A DNA stretch of 64,000 nt from Pseudomonas ceruminis (GTDB taxonomy: Bacteria > Pseudomonadota > Gammaproteobacteria > Pseudomonadales > Pseudomonadaceae): assembly GCF_021602025.1 (NCBI RefSeq), contig NZ_BQHW01000021.1, forward strand, positions 1 through 64,000. The letters are read 5' to 3'. Under the pieces are notes generated by a model that was not told the DNA's origin, did no database searches, and saw only the letters and a list, made by a program, of their open reading frames with translations. How positions within the stretch are numbered: the stretch's first letter is position 1; every line of letters begins with the position of its first letter. Positions 52,202 to 61,172 of the stretch are shown piece by piece. Both the position numbers and the translations under genes were made by a program.

Positions 52202-52936
52202 TTACGCCCTCTCGCCACGGATCGAAACTGCTGGGAACGGATAAGGCTCGTTGCGCTCGACCCAGTCCATGAAGTCTGCCCGGGCACCGGGGAAGCCGAT
52301 CTGCGTCCAGCCAACCATGCCCTTGTTGCCGCCGTGAATCGGGTCACAGAAGAACCCTTCGCGGGTGTTCTGCACCAGCAAGCTGAAGAACACCTTGGCG
52401 GGGAGTTCCTCGAATACCGCTTCACCGGCTTCGATTTTGCTGAGGAGGTTGTCTCGGGTAGCGCTATCTTGCGCGGCAAAGGTTTTGCCACTGACCTGTT
52501 TGCACCACGCGTCCGCCGCAGCAATGCCCAGGCGGTAGATCTGTTGTGGGTTGAGTTGGAGCTGGTAACCAAACTCTGGAGCGGCGTCGGCCTTGAATGG
52601 GCCTTGCATGTACCACTGCGCGCCGGTGGCGTAAGGAGTGCTCATCTGGCGATCGATGAACTCGGCAGCACCGGCCTCCAGTGCGCCCGGGCCAAGTTCG
52701 TCAGCCGGGATGATGCGCGACACCGCAGCCTGCAGGAAAGCCCATTCCTCGGCAGTGAAGAACGTGGGCTGGTATGTGCTTGCCGGTGGTGTGGCGGGCA
52801 CCTTCGGTTCGTGTACCGGCTCGGCCAGCAGTTGGCCAGCACCAAGGCCGGTGCCGGCCACGGTGACGACCGGAATCAGCGTCAAGGTCTTGCGCAAGAA
52901 GTCTCTGCGCGGATTGTCGGGGGCATGTCCAGACAT
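52202..52936 (-). CDS. Gluconate 2-dehydrogenase subunit 3 (Tat-exported)
   Basis: A 244-residue protein of the Gluconate_2-dh3 family. The twin-arginine signal NPRRDFLRKTLTLIPVVTVAGTGLGAGQ precedes FFTAEEWAFLQAAVSRIIPADELGPGALEAGAAEFIDRQM, the family's hallmark. It probably carries the folded flavoprotein through the Tat pore and stabilises it. The second ATG (52934-52936) has AGGA at six bases, better than the first. It is the first gene of the operon, with a PtxS operator about 105 bases upstream. Confidence 0.9.
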   Translation of the reverse strand: MSGHAPDNPRRDFLRKTLTLIPVVTVAGTGLGAGQLLAEPVHEPKVPATPPASTYQPTFFTAEEWAFLQAAVSRIIPADELGPGALEAGAAEFIDRQMSTPYATGAQWYMQGPFKADAAPEFGYQLQLNPQQIYRLGIAAADAWCKQVSGKTFAAQDSATRDNLLSKIEAGEAVFEELPAKVFFSLLVQNTREGFFCDPIHGGNKGMVGWTQIGFPGARADFMDWVERNEPYPFPAVSIRGERA

Positions 52937-53040
52937 AGGGTTCCTCATCAGCGTAGGTGGCCTCTGGTTGCGCCATCTGGTATTCGATCAGGGGCAAAAA
53001 CCCCCAGGAAGGCCACAATCTAGCTGGATCGGAAATGTTT

Positions 53041-53054
53041 TGAAACCGGTTTCG
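53041..53054. promoter_or_regulatory. PtxS operator in front of the gluconate dehydrogenase operon
   Basis: TGAAACCGGTTTCG differs from the other two operators only in the last base and lies about 105 bases upstream of the first dehydrogenase gene. It links oxidation of gluconate to uptake and use of 2-ketogluconate. Confidence 0.88.
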
Positions 53055-53132
53055 CCCTTTTTGGCAGTTGACAACGGGTTCGGCATGGGAGCCTTTTTTC
53101 CGCCTTATCGTCTACAAAATCACCTGTGCTGC

Positions 53133-53159
53133 CAGGGAGTACATTTGTACTCCTCCCTG
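53133..53159. terminator. Perfect hairpin downstream of the att-like operon
   Basis: GGAGTAC-ATTT-GTACTCC forms a seven-base-pair stem, extended outward by CAGG and CCTG. It lies ten bases beyond the stop of the AttH-like gene. There is no strong T-run, so it may be a weak terminator or an mRNA-stabilising hairpin. Confidence 0.5.
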
Positions 53160-53169
53160 CTTTACGGCC

Positions 53170-54225
53170 CTAGTAGCCAGTCATCTCCAAGTAGCCGCGC
53201 CCCTCTTCACCCACCCGTACCGGCCCCTCCCAGTACGCAAACCGCGTGCCCATCCAGGCATTTGGTTCCAGGGCATCCACTTCAACATCCACCTGCACTG
53301 AAGGCACCCGCACCCGCCAGCGTGTAGGGACCTGTTTGCCATTGTCCTGCCGTGTCCAAGCCAAGGGGGTCAACTCGATCTGCCCATTTTGCAGCCGCCG
53401 CGACTGCCCCTGGGCATCGACCCAAGTCCCGGCGCGATATGGCGAAGCTTGGTCTTCACGCACCTGGAACACCATCAACTTGGCCCCGCCCTGCAGGTGC
53501 AGCGAGAACCAGTCCCAGCCACGTTGCCCCGCGGCCAACGGCTGGCTGCTCCATTCCCGGTCGAGCCACGCCTGCCCTGTAACAGGGATGCGCTGCCCAT
53601 CGCGCTGCACCTCGCCCGTCACCTGGTAAAACGGTTGGCTGTAATAGTACGAAGCCTGGCCTTGGCCAGATTTCTCGCTATAGCCTTGCGCGCCATGCAA
53701 CACCAACGGACGGTCGCTGGTCAGGTGCAGGTCATAACCAAAGCCCTGGCCGCGGGCGCTCATGCGCAAGTGGTCCACACCCGCGCTGCCTTGCAACGAC
53801 CAGTCGTTGATCCAGGCGTGAAAAGGTTGCGCCTCGACGCCCGCCTGGCCAACCCCACCTCTGGCCAGCGTCTCGCTGAACTGGTGGCCGCCCGGCCCGG
53901 TCAGCGCTGCGTGGCCCATCCACAGGTTGGGGCTGCTCCAGCCCGGGCGCTCGGCCCCTGGCCGCAGTGCCGATCGGAACAGGGTCCATTGCGCCCCCCA
54001 GTCACGGCCCTGGGCATCGCGCAGGTTGGCGGTGACGTACCACCATTCGATACGAAAGCCATCGTGTGCCCCGTGGTCACGGGGGAACACCAGCGCCACG
54101 TCAGGCGTCACCGGTTTAAACGCGCCCGCTTCGGCGCCCAGGCCGGCATAACCCTTGGGCGCTGGCGCAGGGTCACAACCCGCCAGCAGTAGGCTGGCAA
54201 GCAGCAGCCAGGCTTCAGCTTTCAT
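53170..54225 (-). CDS. AttH-like lipoprotein (carotenoid 1,2-hydratase/CrtC-like lipocalin fold)
   Basis: A 351-residue protein with a lipoprotein signal (MKAEAWLLLASLLLAGCDP, lipid Cys at 17). The mature domain shows FPRDHGAHDGFRIEWWYVTANL and GQAWLDREWSSQPLAAGQRGWDWFSLHLQGGAKLMVFQVR, the hallmarks of the AttH/CrtC two-lipocalin fold. In att operons it accompanies an ABC exporter. It overlaps the permease gene by 11 bases and is the last gene of the operon. Ligand unknown; probably a lipid. Confidence 0.82.
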   Translation of the reverse strand: MKAEAWLLLASLLLAGCDPAPAPKGYAGLGAEAGAFKPVTPDVALVFPRDHGAHDGFRIEWWYVTANLRDAQGRDWGAQWTLFRSALRPGAERPGWSSPNLWMGHAALTGPGGHQFSETLARGGVGQAGVEAQPFHAWINDWSLQGSAGVDHLRMSARGQGFGYDLHLTSDRPLVLHGAQGYSEKSGQGQASYYYSQPFYQVTGEVQRDGQRIPVTGQAWLDREWSSQPLAAGQRGWDWFSLHLQGGAKLMVFQVREDQASPYRAGTWVDAQGQSRRLQNGQIELTPLAWTRQDNGKQVPTRWRVRVPSVQVDVEVDALEPNAWMGTRFAYWEGPVRVGEEGRGYLEMTGY

Positions 54226-56674
54226 CGGCGAACTGCCGCAACAGAGCGCCTGGCTGGCTGCGGGCCAACTGCCAGAGCGGCCAGGCACTGGCCAACAGGC
54301 TGGTCACCAGGCCCAGCATGGCCAGTTGTACCAGTTGCCCGGCAAACACATGCCAAGGCAGGCGCCAACCGAACGCCTGTACGTTCACAACCGCCACCAG
54401 GCACCAGGCCAGCAACAAGCCCAAAGGCATCGCCAACAGCACCGTGAAGCAACCCAGCATCAGCGTCTGCCCCAGGCACAACCAGGCCAGCCAGCCGCGT
54501 GGCACGCCTAGCGCCCACAGCGGTGCCAGCTGGCCCAGGCGGCGCTGGCCCAAGGTCAGTTGGCTGATGAACAGCGCCACCCCAGCCACACCCAAGGTCA
54601 AACTATTCAATGCCGCAGTAACGGCGAACGTGCGGCTGAACACGTCGGTCGACCAGGCTTTGAGGCGGGCTTGCTCGAGCACCTGGTTGTCATCCAGGGC
54701 AAAGCGTTGCTGCAGGTCGTCCTTGAGCGCCGCCCCCTGGCCGGCGTGTACCAGCACGCTCAGGCCGGCCAGGCTGGCCGCCGGCGCATGACGGCGCAAC
54801 CAGTCGGCGTTGACCAGCACATGGCCCTTGGGGTTGCCATAGTCGGCGTAAATGCCGACCACCGCCATGGCCTGCGCAGGCTCACCAGGCAGCACGACGC
54901 TATCCCCGACTGCCCGCCCCAGGCGCCGTGCCAATTGCTCGCTGAGCATTGCCCCATGACCGGCCGCCAGTTGCTCCCAGGCCCCGGGAGATTGGGCCAG
55001 CAACGGCCAATGGCGGCGGTAGAACCCATGATCGGCGACGCCTTGCACCTGCACCGGCCATTGCTGCAGGCGCCACTGCGTTCGCCAACTTGGCAACACC
55101 ACCTCGACCGCCGGGCTTTGCCGCAGGTGGTGGTAGAGCTGCTGTGCCTGAGCGTCGTCCCGTGGCGTGACATACAGGTCCGCCGCCAAACGCTGGTCGA
55201 GCCAGCCAATGAAGGTGCGCCGAAAACCTTCGGTCATGCCGCCGACTCCAACGCTGGCGGCCAGCGCCAGCAACAGGGCCATCAACGCCAGGCTCAAGGC
55301 CGGCAACTGCTGACGGCTGTCGGCAACGAACCATTGCGCCAACGGCCGGCGACAGTACCGTGCAAGGCTGCCAAGCATTACCGCCAGCAGCCCTGGCAAC
55401 AGCAGCGCCGCTGCCAGCAACAGGGCCGCCAGCATGCCGAACGCGCTGGGCAGCGACGTGCCGAAGTAACCGCACCCCAGGGCAACCACCAACAACCCCG
55501 CGCCTGCCGCGGCTTGGCGTTGCAGCCAGGGTACCTGCGCCAAACGCCATGCCTGGGGCTGCGCCAGGGTCAGCAGCGGCAACCGTGCTGCCCGCAACAC
55601 GCTGTCCAACCCTGCCAACAGCGCGCCGAGCAGGCTGACCGCAATCCCTGCCAGCCACCACTGCACCGGCAGGTGCAATTGCCCGGCTACCTGGGCACCG
55701 TACAAGCCGCGCAGGCTGGCGGCAAAATCAGGCAGCATCGATGCCGCCAGCACATAGCCCGCCGCCACACCGGCCACGCCACCGGTCAGGGCGAACACCC
55801 CCAGTTCCAGCGCAAGTGCGGCGAGCATCGTCTGCAAACTGATGCCACAGGCGCGCAAGGTGCGGATCAGCCCACGGCGTTGCTCCAGCGCCAGGCCAAT
55901 GGCCGCATGGGCAATGAACAGCCCGACCACGAAGGCCAGCAAGCCGAGCGCGGTGAGGTTAAGGTGGAAGCTCTCGGTCAGGCGCTGCAGGTCACCGTCA
56001 TCCGAAGGGGGCTGCAGTGTCAGGTGGCCCGCGACCTGCGCTGGCAGCGGCACGTCACTGCTGCCGAGCAACCGCGATACCAGCCCCGGGGCCTTGAGCA
56101 ACCGCTGAGCCTGGCCGATATCGACCACGATCACCCCTGGGGCCAAGTGTGCGCTGGGGGTGAGCGGCGGCAGCAGTTGCCCATCGGTCGTAGCGGCTCG
56201 CTCCCCCGGCTTGCGGCCTAGTTGGCGCAGGGTGTCCGGGGCGATCCATGCCTGCCCGGGAGGGCCTATGAACACTTGCAGGTCGAAGCCTTGCGGATCA
56301 GCCCCCGCGACCCGCATGCCTGGCAGCAGGCTAAGCGGCTCGATGCCAATCAGCCTGAGCGTGAACTGAGGCTCACTGGCCAGGCGCACTTGCCCTTCCA
56401 GCAGCGGTGTCACCTGCCAACCCTGCCTGCGCAATTGCACATAGAGCGCCTGGTCGAAACGTTGCCCATCGCGCGCCACCCATTGCGCCTGGGCGGGCCC
56501 GGCCAGCACGGCACTGGCCTGGGCATAATCGCTGCGCGCCTGGGCGTTGAGTGCCTGTACCCCGGTCCACAGGGCGGTGGCCAGCCATAAGCCGGTAAAG
56601 ATGCTGAGGCACTGCAGGCGATGGCGCCACCAGTGGCTGGCCAATGCCTGCAACGCGATCACCAGGCTGTTCAT
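54215..56674 (-). CDS. ABC exporter permease, FtsX/MacB-type (AttF-AttG-like)
   Basis: An 819-residue membrane protein with two FtsX-type halves, each with a periplasmic domain. Helices lie near the N-terminus, around 260-470 (LLAFVVGLFIAHAAIGLALEQRRGLIRTLRACGIS) and at the C-terminus (LTLGVAGVALFISQLTLGQRRLGQLAPLWALGVPRGWLAW). Such permeases form mechanotransmission complexes moving lipoproteins, lipids or peptides to the envelope. The ATG overlaps the ATPase stop as ATGA. It follows the att arrangement: ATPase, long permease, AttH. Confidence 0.85.
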   Translation of the reverse strand: MNSLVIALQALASHWWRHRLQCLSIFTGLWLATALWTGVQALNAQARSDYAQASAVLAGPAQAQWVARDGQRFDQALYVQLRRQGWQVTPLLEGQVRLASEPQFTLRLIGIEPLSLLPGMRVAGADPQGFDLQVFIGPPGQAWIAPDTLRQLGRKPGERAATTDGQLLPPLTPSAHLAPGVIVVDIGQAQRLLKAPGLVSRLLGSSDVPLPAQVAGHLTLQPPSDDGDLQRLTESFHLNLTALGLLAFVVGLFIAHAAIGLALEQRRGLIRTLRACGISLQTMLAALALELGVFALTGGVAGVAAGYVLAASMLPDFAASLRGLYGAQVAGQLHLPVQWWLAGIAVSLLGALLAGLDSVLRAARLPLLTLAQPQAWRLAQVPWLQRQAAAGAGLLVVALGCGYFGTSLPSAFGMLAALLLAAALLLPGLLAVMLGSLARYCRRPLAQWFVADSRQQLPALSLALMALLLALAASVGVGGMTEGFRRTFIGWLDQRLAADLYVTPRDDAQAQQLYHHLRQSPAVEVVLPSWRTQWRLQQWPVQVQGVADHGFYRRHWPLLAQSPGAWEQLAAGHGAMLSEQLARRLGRAVGDSVVLPGEPAQAMAVVGIYADYGNPKGHVLVNADWLRRHAPAASLAGLSVLVHAGQGAALKDDLQQRFALDDNQVLEQARLKAWSTDVFSRTFAVTAALNSLTLGVAGVALFISQLTLGQRRLGQLAPLWALGVPRGWLAWLCLGQTLMLGCFTVLLAMPLGLLLAWCLVAVVNVQAFGWRLPWHVFAGQLVQLAMLGLVTSLLASAWPLWQLARSQPGALLRQFADES

Positions 56675-57330
56675 GGCGCCTGCACCCGTCCCTGGTGCAG
56701 TACACAACGGCGTTGCAGGCGCGCCGCGAGGCGCTGGCTATGCGTGACCATCAGCACGCTGCTGCCCGCCTCTTCCACCAGTTGCAACAACAACGCCAGC
56801 ACCTCATCACTGCTGGCTTCGTCGAGGCTGCCCGTGGGCTCGTCGGCCAGCAGCAAACCCGGCCGGCTCGCGAGTGCCCGGCCGATGGCAACCCGCTGCT
56901 GCTGGCCACCGGACAACTGCTCGGGGTAGCGTTGCAGCAACGTCGTCAGCCCCAGCCGCGCGGCCAGGTGCGTCAACCACGCCGGATCGAGTCGCCCCGC
57001 CAGGCGGGCCTGGAACGCCAGGTTGGCGGCAACATCGAGGCTGCTGATGAGGTTGTACTGCTGGAACACCAGGCCAATGCCCTCGCGCCGCCAGCGCGCC
57101 AGGGCGGTTTCGTTGCGGCTGTCGAGCGGCTCACCGTCGATGAAGATACGCCCGCCGTCGGCGCGGTCGAGACCGGCCAGCAGGTGCAGCAAGGTACTTT
57201 TGCCGCTGCCGGACTCCCCCATCAGGGCCAGGCTGCTGCCACGCGCCAGGGTCAGGTCGACCCCGCGTAGCACCTCCAGTGTGCCCTGGGCAGTGGCGAA
57301 CGACTTGCGCAGTTGCTCGACGACCAGCAT
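56671..57330 (-). CDS. ABC exporter ATPase, LolD/MacB-type (AttE-like)
   Basis: A 219-residue ATPase. Walker A is ALMGESGSGKSTLLHLLAGLDRADGG, the signature is QLSGGQQQRVAIGRALASRPGLLLADEPTGSLDE with Walker B, and the H-loop is VTHS. The sequence style is that of LolD/MacB-class exporters. The ATG at 57328-57330 fits their usual start; the longer frame upstream does not. First gene of the three-gene att-like operon. Confidence 0.9.
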   Translation of the reverse strand: MLVVEQLRKSFATAQGTLEVLRGVDLTLARGSSLALMGESGSGKSTLLHLLAGLDRADGGRIFIDGEPLDSRNETALARWRREGIGLVFQQYNLISSLDVAANLAFQARLAGRLDPAWLTHLAARLGLTTLLQRYPEQLSGGQQQRVAIGRALASRPGLLLADEPTGSLDEASSDEVLALLLQLVEEAGSSVLMVTHSQRLAARLQRRCVLHQGRVQAP

Positions 57331-57467
57331 CGAGGGGTTACCTTTTCCGACGGGTTCACAGTAGGCATAGCTGCAATCACCGCTTTGGGGCAACTACCTT
57401 TTGCTGCAGGTCTTGAGCATGACCAGAGCCTGAACGCGCTTGCACCGCGATAGAACGGGAAACAGGC

Positions 57468-58241
57468 CTAGTTCAGCAGGGCATGCTGCACCTCACCCAC
57501 CGTTGCCGCCAGGCTGTTCAGGTGCAGGCTGAGCACCCGCTCCACAGGCGCCTGGTCAAGCGGCCAGTGCAGCGCAATGCTCCCTGCCAGCCGCCCCTCC
57601 ACCCGCACCGGCAACGCAATCGCACGGATCAGGAACGGCAAGCGCACCGGGTACTCCCAAAACCCTTCAGTGCGCTGCCCGAAGCCCTTGTGCGCGTCCG
57701 CCTCGATATCCCGCAACACCCCCTCGTCGCCTACCCGCTCATGGGCCGCCAGGCGTTGCACTTCATCCTCTGCTAGCTCCTTCAGGCATGCCCGGCCCAT
57801 CGCTGAATGGAACAGGCTGGCATGGTGCCCAACGATCTGGCAGTTGCTGGGGTAGCGCTTGCGCAGCACCTGTGGAATCGCACTCTCCATCACCTCGAGG
57901 CGCTCGCCGTCGAAGCACGAGAGGTCCGCCACCAGCCCGGTACGCTCGCTCAGGTCCAGCAACAACGGTGCTGCGCGCTCCACCAGTTGCCGCTTGAAGC
58001 GCTGCTGACCGTCGCCGAACAGGCGCCGGGCACACAAGCGATAACGCCGATCGCTCAAGCCCCGGTACACCCAGCCCTGCTCCTGCAAGGTGGCGAGCAT
58101 GCGCGACACCGTGGCCTTGGGCAGCGCGGTGAGGTAATGCAGCTCCTCCAGCCCCAGCGCCTGGTGTTCACCGAGCAGTTCGACGATGGCCAATGCCCGC
58201 TCCACCGAACGGACGCCGCCGCTGTCTGGCGTAATACCCAT
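57468..58241 (-). CDS. IclR-family transcriptional regulator
   Basis: A 257-residue regulator with an N-terminal winged helix (SVERALAIVELLGEHQALGLEELHYLTALPKATVSRMLATLQEQGWVYR) and the IclR effector domain from about residue 85 (ERTGLVADLSCFDGERLEVME, VGHHASLFHSAMGRACL). IclR proteins usually control nearby catabolic genes. It follows the amidase/MFS/M20 cluster on the same strand, so it likely regulates that set. An alternative ATG lies 12 codons upstream. Confidence 0.85.
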   Translation of the reverse strand: MGITPDSGGVRSVERALAIVELLGEHQALGLEELHYLTALPKATVSRMLATLQEQGWVYRGLSDRRYRLCARRLFGDGQQRFKRQLVERAAPLLLDLSERTGLVADLSCFDGERLEVMESAIPQVLRKRYPSNCQIVGHHASLFHSAMGRACLKELAEDEVQRLAAHERVGDEGVLRDIEADAHKGFGQRTEGFWEYPVRLPFLIRAIALPVRVEGRLAGSIALHWPLDQAPVERVLSLHLNSLAATVGEVQHALLN

Positions 58242-58314
58242 GGGGTTCGACCTCCCTGACTGTGCGTGGATGGTCATCATGCGCAGCAAGATACGGGCCT
58301 GCCCAGGGAGTGCA

Positions 58315-59769
58315 TCACCCCCGCAGGCACCCCGGCGGTCGCCGCTCGACCCAGCGGGTCAGCTGCTCGTGGGCGAACGCCAGCTGCAGTACCGCATGAT
58401 CGGCCTGCGCCGGGCCTATGATCTGCAGGCCCATCGGCAGCCCGGCAGCGTTGAAACCCACCGGCACGCTCATGCTCGGCAAGCCCGCCAGGGTGGGACC
58501 GATCACTACCTCCATCCAGCGGTGGTAAGTGTCCATCGCCCGCCCGCCTACCACCTTCGGCCACGGCACCGCTGCGTCGAAAGGGAACACTTGGGCGGCG
58601 GGCAGCAGCAGGAAATCGTAACGTTCGAACAACTGGCTCATTGCCTGGTACCAGGCGCTGCGGTCCAGCGCAGCGCGGTACACCTGTGCCGCCGTCAACC
58701 GCAGCCCGCCTTCCACTTCCCACTGCGCCTCGGGCTTGAGCAGCGCGCGCTTGCGTGGGTCTGCATAGGCCGCGCCCAGGTTACCGTGCACCAGGAAGTG
58801 GCGATGGATGAGCCAGCATTGCCATAGACGCGCCATGTCAAAGCCTGGCTGGCACGCCTCGACCCGGCAGCCCAGCTCGGCGAAGTCCGCCAGCGCGGCT
58901 TCGCACAGGCCCATTACCCCATCCTCCATCGGCAGGTAGCCGTCATGATTCCCTAGCCAACCGACCCGCACGCCCGTGAAGTCACGCTGCAACCCGACAG
59001 CGTAGTCACGCGGCCTGTCACGCAGCGACAACGGCACCCGTGGGTCATAGCCGGCCTGCACCGACAGCAGCCGCGCCACGTCCGTTACCGTGCGGCCCAT
59101 CGGCCCCTCAGTGGCCAACTGCTGCATGAACAGTTCCGGCGTCGGCCCATAAGGCACCCGCCCTTGCGAAGGGCGCAGGCCGTAGACGTTGTTGAACGCC
59201 GCCGGGTTGCGCAGCGAGCCCATCATGTCGCTGCCGTCGGCCACCGGCAGCAGGCGCATGGCCAAGGCCGCTGCAGCGCCGCCGCTGCTGCCGCCTGCCA
59301 CACGGCTGTGGTCATAGGCATTGGTGGTGGTGCCAAACAGCGTGTTGTAGCTCTGCGAGCCCAGGCCGAATTCAGGCACATTGCTTTTGCCAACGATCAG
59401 CGCCCCACTCGCCCGCACCCGCGCCACGCTGATCGCATCCTGCGTGGGTACCTGTTCGGCGAACAACGGCGAGCCCAGGGTGGTACGCAGCCCGGCGGTG
59501 GCCGCCAGGTCCTTGATCGCCTGGGGCATGCCATGCATCCAGCCGCGTGACTGGCCACGGGCCAGCTGCGCATCGCATTGGTCGGCTTCGCCCAGCAGCA
59601 CCTCGCCATCGCGCAGCGATACCAAGGCATTGACCAACGGGTTGAACCGCTCGATATGGCCCAGGTAGGCCTGCATCACCTCACGGCACGACACCTGGCG
59701 GGCATGGATCGCCTGAGACAACCCGTGGGCATCGAGGGCGACGATCGGGTCAATGGCTAACGGGTTCAC
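58315..59769 (-). CDS. Amidase, AS (amidase-signature) family
   Basis: A 484-residue hydrolase. The Ser-cisSer-Lys catalytic set is visible: Lys in GMPQAIKDLAATAGLRTTLGS, and GGSSGGAAAALAMRLLPVADGSDMMGSLRNPAAFNNVYGLRPSQGRV with both serines. It hydrolyses an amide to acid and ammonia. The GTG start at 59767-59769 is supported by GGAG eight bases upstream and overlaps the MFS stop. With the transporter and the M20 hydrolase it forms an import-and-hydrolyse cassette for amide or N-acyl compounds. Substrate unknown. Confidence 0.88.
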   Translation of the reverse strand: MNPLAIDPIVALDAHGLSQAIHARQVSCREVMQAYLGHIERFNPLVNALVSLRDGEVLLGEADQCDAQLARGQSRGWMHGMPQAIKDLAATAGLRTTLGSPLFAEQVPTQDAISVARVRASGALIVGKSNVPEFGLGSQSYNTLFGTTTNAYDHSRVAGGSSGGAAAALAMRLLPVADGSDMMGSLRNPAAFNNVYGLRPSQGRVPYGPTPELFMQQLATEGPMGRTVTDVARLLSVQAGYDPRVPLSLRDRPRDYAVGLQRDFTGVRVGWLGNHDGYLPMEDGVMGLCEAALADFAELGCRVEACQPGFDMARLWQCWLIHRHFLVHGNLGAAYADPRKRALLKPEAQWEVEGGLRLTAAQVYRAALDRSAWYQAMSQLFERYDFLLLPAAQVFPFDAAVPWPKVVGGRAMDTYHRWMEVVIGPTLAGLPSMSVPVGFNAAGLPMGLQIIGPAQADHAVLQLAFAHEQLTRWVERRPPGCLRG

Positions 59770-61076
59770 GGTTTCACTCCCAAGTTGAAGGCAACAGGCT
59801 TGCCGGCGCGCGGTGCCTCTTTCAGGCAATAGGTGCCCAGCAATGTCAGCAGGCAGGCGAACAGTACGTAAAACGACGGTGCCACCGGGGTGCCCAGTGC
59901 CTTGCTCAGCCAGGTGACGATCAGCGGCGCGAAGCCGCCGAATACCATCACCGCCACGTTATAGGCCACCGACACCCCTGTGGAGCGCACCTCGACGGGG
60001 AACTGCTCGGCCAATGCGGTGGGTGCAGGGCCGAAGAAGCCGCCAATGGCTGTGCACAACAGCAACTGCATCACCAGCAGGCGTTCGATCGACGGCGCCG
60101 CGGCCACCCAGACATACAGCGGGTAGACCATCACGAAGAATGCCAGGGTGAACGCCATCAGCACCGGTCGCCGGCCAAGGCGGTCTGACAACGCACCGGC
60201 CAGGGGGATCACCACCGTCATCAGCCCCACCGCCAGCATCTGCACCAACAGCACCTGGTCCAAGGGCAAGCCCAAGTTTTTGTGGGCGAAGGTCGGCATG
60301 TTCACCAGCACCACATAGAACGATACCGTCGCGCCACAGGCCAGGCCCATCGACACCAGCAGGCTACGCCGATGCTCACGCAGCACCTGCCACAGGCTTG
60401 GCGCGTGGCCCTTGGCCTGCCTGCGAGCTTCGAGAAATTCCTCGGGTTCTTCCATGTGCTTGCGAATCCACAACCCCACGGGACCGATCAGCAAGCCCAG
60501 CACGAACGGAATGCGCCAGCCCCAGCTTTCCAGCGCCTGCGGCGAGCACAGATGCGTCACCAGCGCCACCATCGCCGCCCCGGAAAACACCGCCAAGCAC
60601 TGCCCGACCAATTGCCATGAGCCATACAGCCCCTTGCGATGGGCCGGCGCGCTCTCCACCAGAAACGCCGTGGCACTGGCGTACTCACCGCCCGTGGCAA
60701 AGCCCTGCAGCATGCGCGCCACCACGATGAGCAGGGGTGCACCCATGCCGATGGCCAGGTAGCTGGGCGCGAAGGCGATCATCGCGATGGACAGCGTCAT
60801 CAGGCGGATGATCAGTTGCATCGCCGCCTTGCGCCCCTTGCGGTCGGAATAGATACCCAGCAGTACCCCGCCCACCGGGCGCATGAAAAAGCCCACGCCG
60901 AAGGTGGCCAAGGCCATCAGCAGCGAGGCGTACTCGTCATCGGAGGGAAAGAACTGCTGGGCGATGATGCTGGCCAGAAAGCCGTACACGATAAAGTCGT
61001 ACCACTCCAGGGCATTACCGATGACCGCCGCGACCACTTGCCGGGTACGCGACGCGCCTGTGTTGGAAGTCTGCAT
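59766..61076 (-). CDS. MFS transporter of the metabolite:H+ symporter (MHS) family
   Basis: A 436-residue, 12-helix importer. RQVVAAVIGNALEWYDFIVYGFLASIIAQQFFPSDDEYASLLMALATFGVGFFMRPVGGVLLGIYSDRKGRKAAM is the MHS opening with the loop 2-3 motif, and ARMLQGFATGGEYASATAFLVESAPAHRKGLYGSWQ the signature. MHS proteins take up organic acids, betaines and similar solutes. The ATG at 61074-61076 has GGAG at eight bases. It overlaps the amidase start, so uptake and hydrolysis are coupled. Confidence 0.88.
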   Translation of the reverse strand: MQTSNTGASRTRQVVAAVIGNALEWYDFIVYGFLASIIAQQFFPSDDEYASLLMALATFGVGFFMRPVGGVLLGIYSDRKGRKAAMQLIIRLMTLSIAMIAFAPSYLAIGMGAPLLIVVARMLQGFATGGEYASATAFLVESAPAHRKGLYGSWQLVGQCLAVFSGAAMVALVTHLCSPQALESWGWRIPFVLGLLIGPVGLWIRKHMEEPEEFLEARRQAKGHAPSLWQVLREHRRSLLVSMGLACGATVSFYVVLVNMPTFAHKNLGLPLDQVLLVQMLAVGLMTVVIPLAGALSDRLGRRPVLMAFTLAFFVMVYPLYVWVAAAPSIERLLVMQLLLCTAIGGFFGPAPTALAEQFPVEVRSTGVSVAYNVAVMVFGGFAPLIVTWLSKALGTPVAPSFYVLFACLLTLLGTYCLKEAPRAGKPVAFNLGVKP

Positions 61077-61172
61077 GCGGAACACTCCATCAATCTGTTG
61101 GCCAGAAACGGTTCAAGTGATCGCCCAGGCGCGATCGCACCCGGGTTCCAGCGGCAGTCGTCAATGAAGGGG

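Noticed and set aside
49034-53023. Very long plus-strand frames (658 and 665 residues) over the gluconate dehydrogenase genes
   Set aside because: They are antisense to three genes with clear families, heme sites and a Tat signal. Their translations match no family and reflect GC-rich third positions.
54560-56221. A 553-residue plus-strand frame inside the att-like permease
   Set aside because: It is opposite a membrane protein with a convincing fold and overlapping operon partners. The translation is rich in Gln, Arg and His, as expected of an antisense frame.
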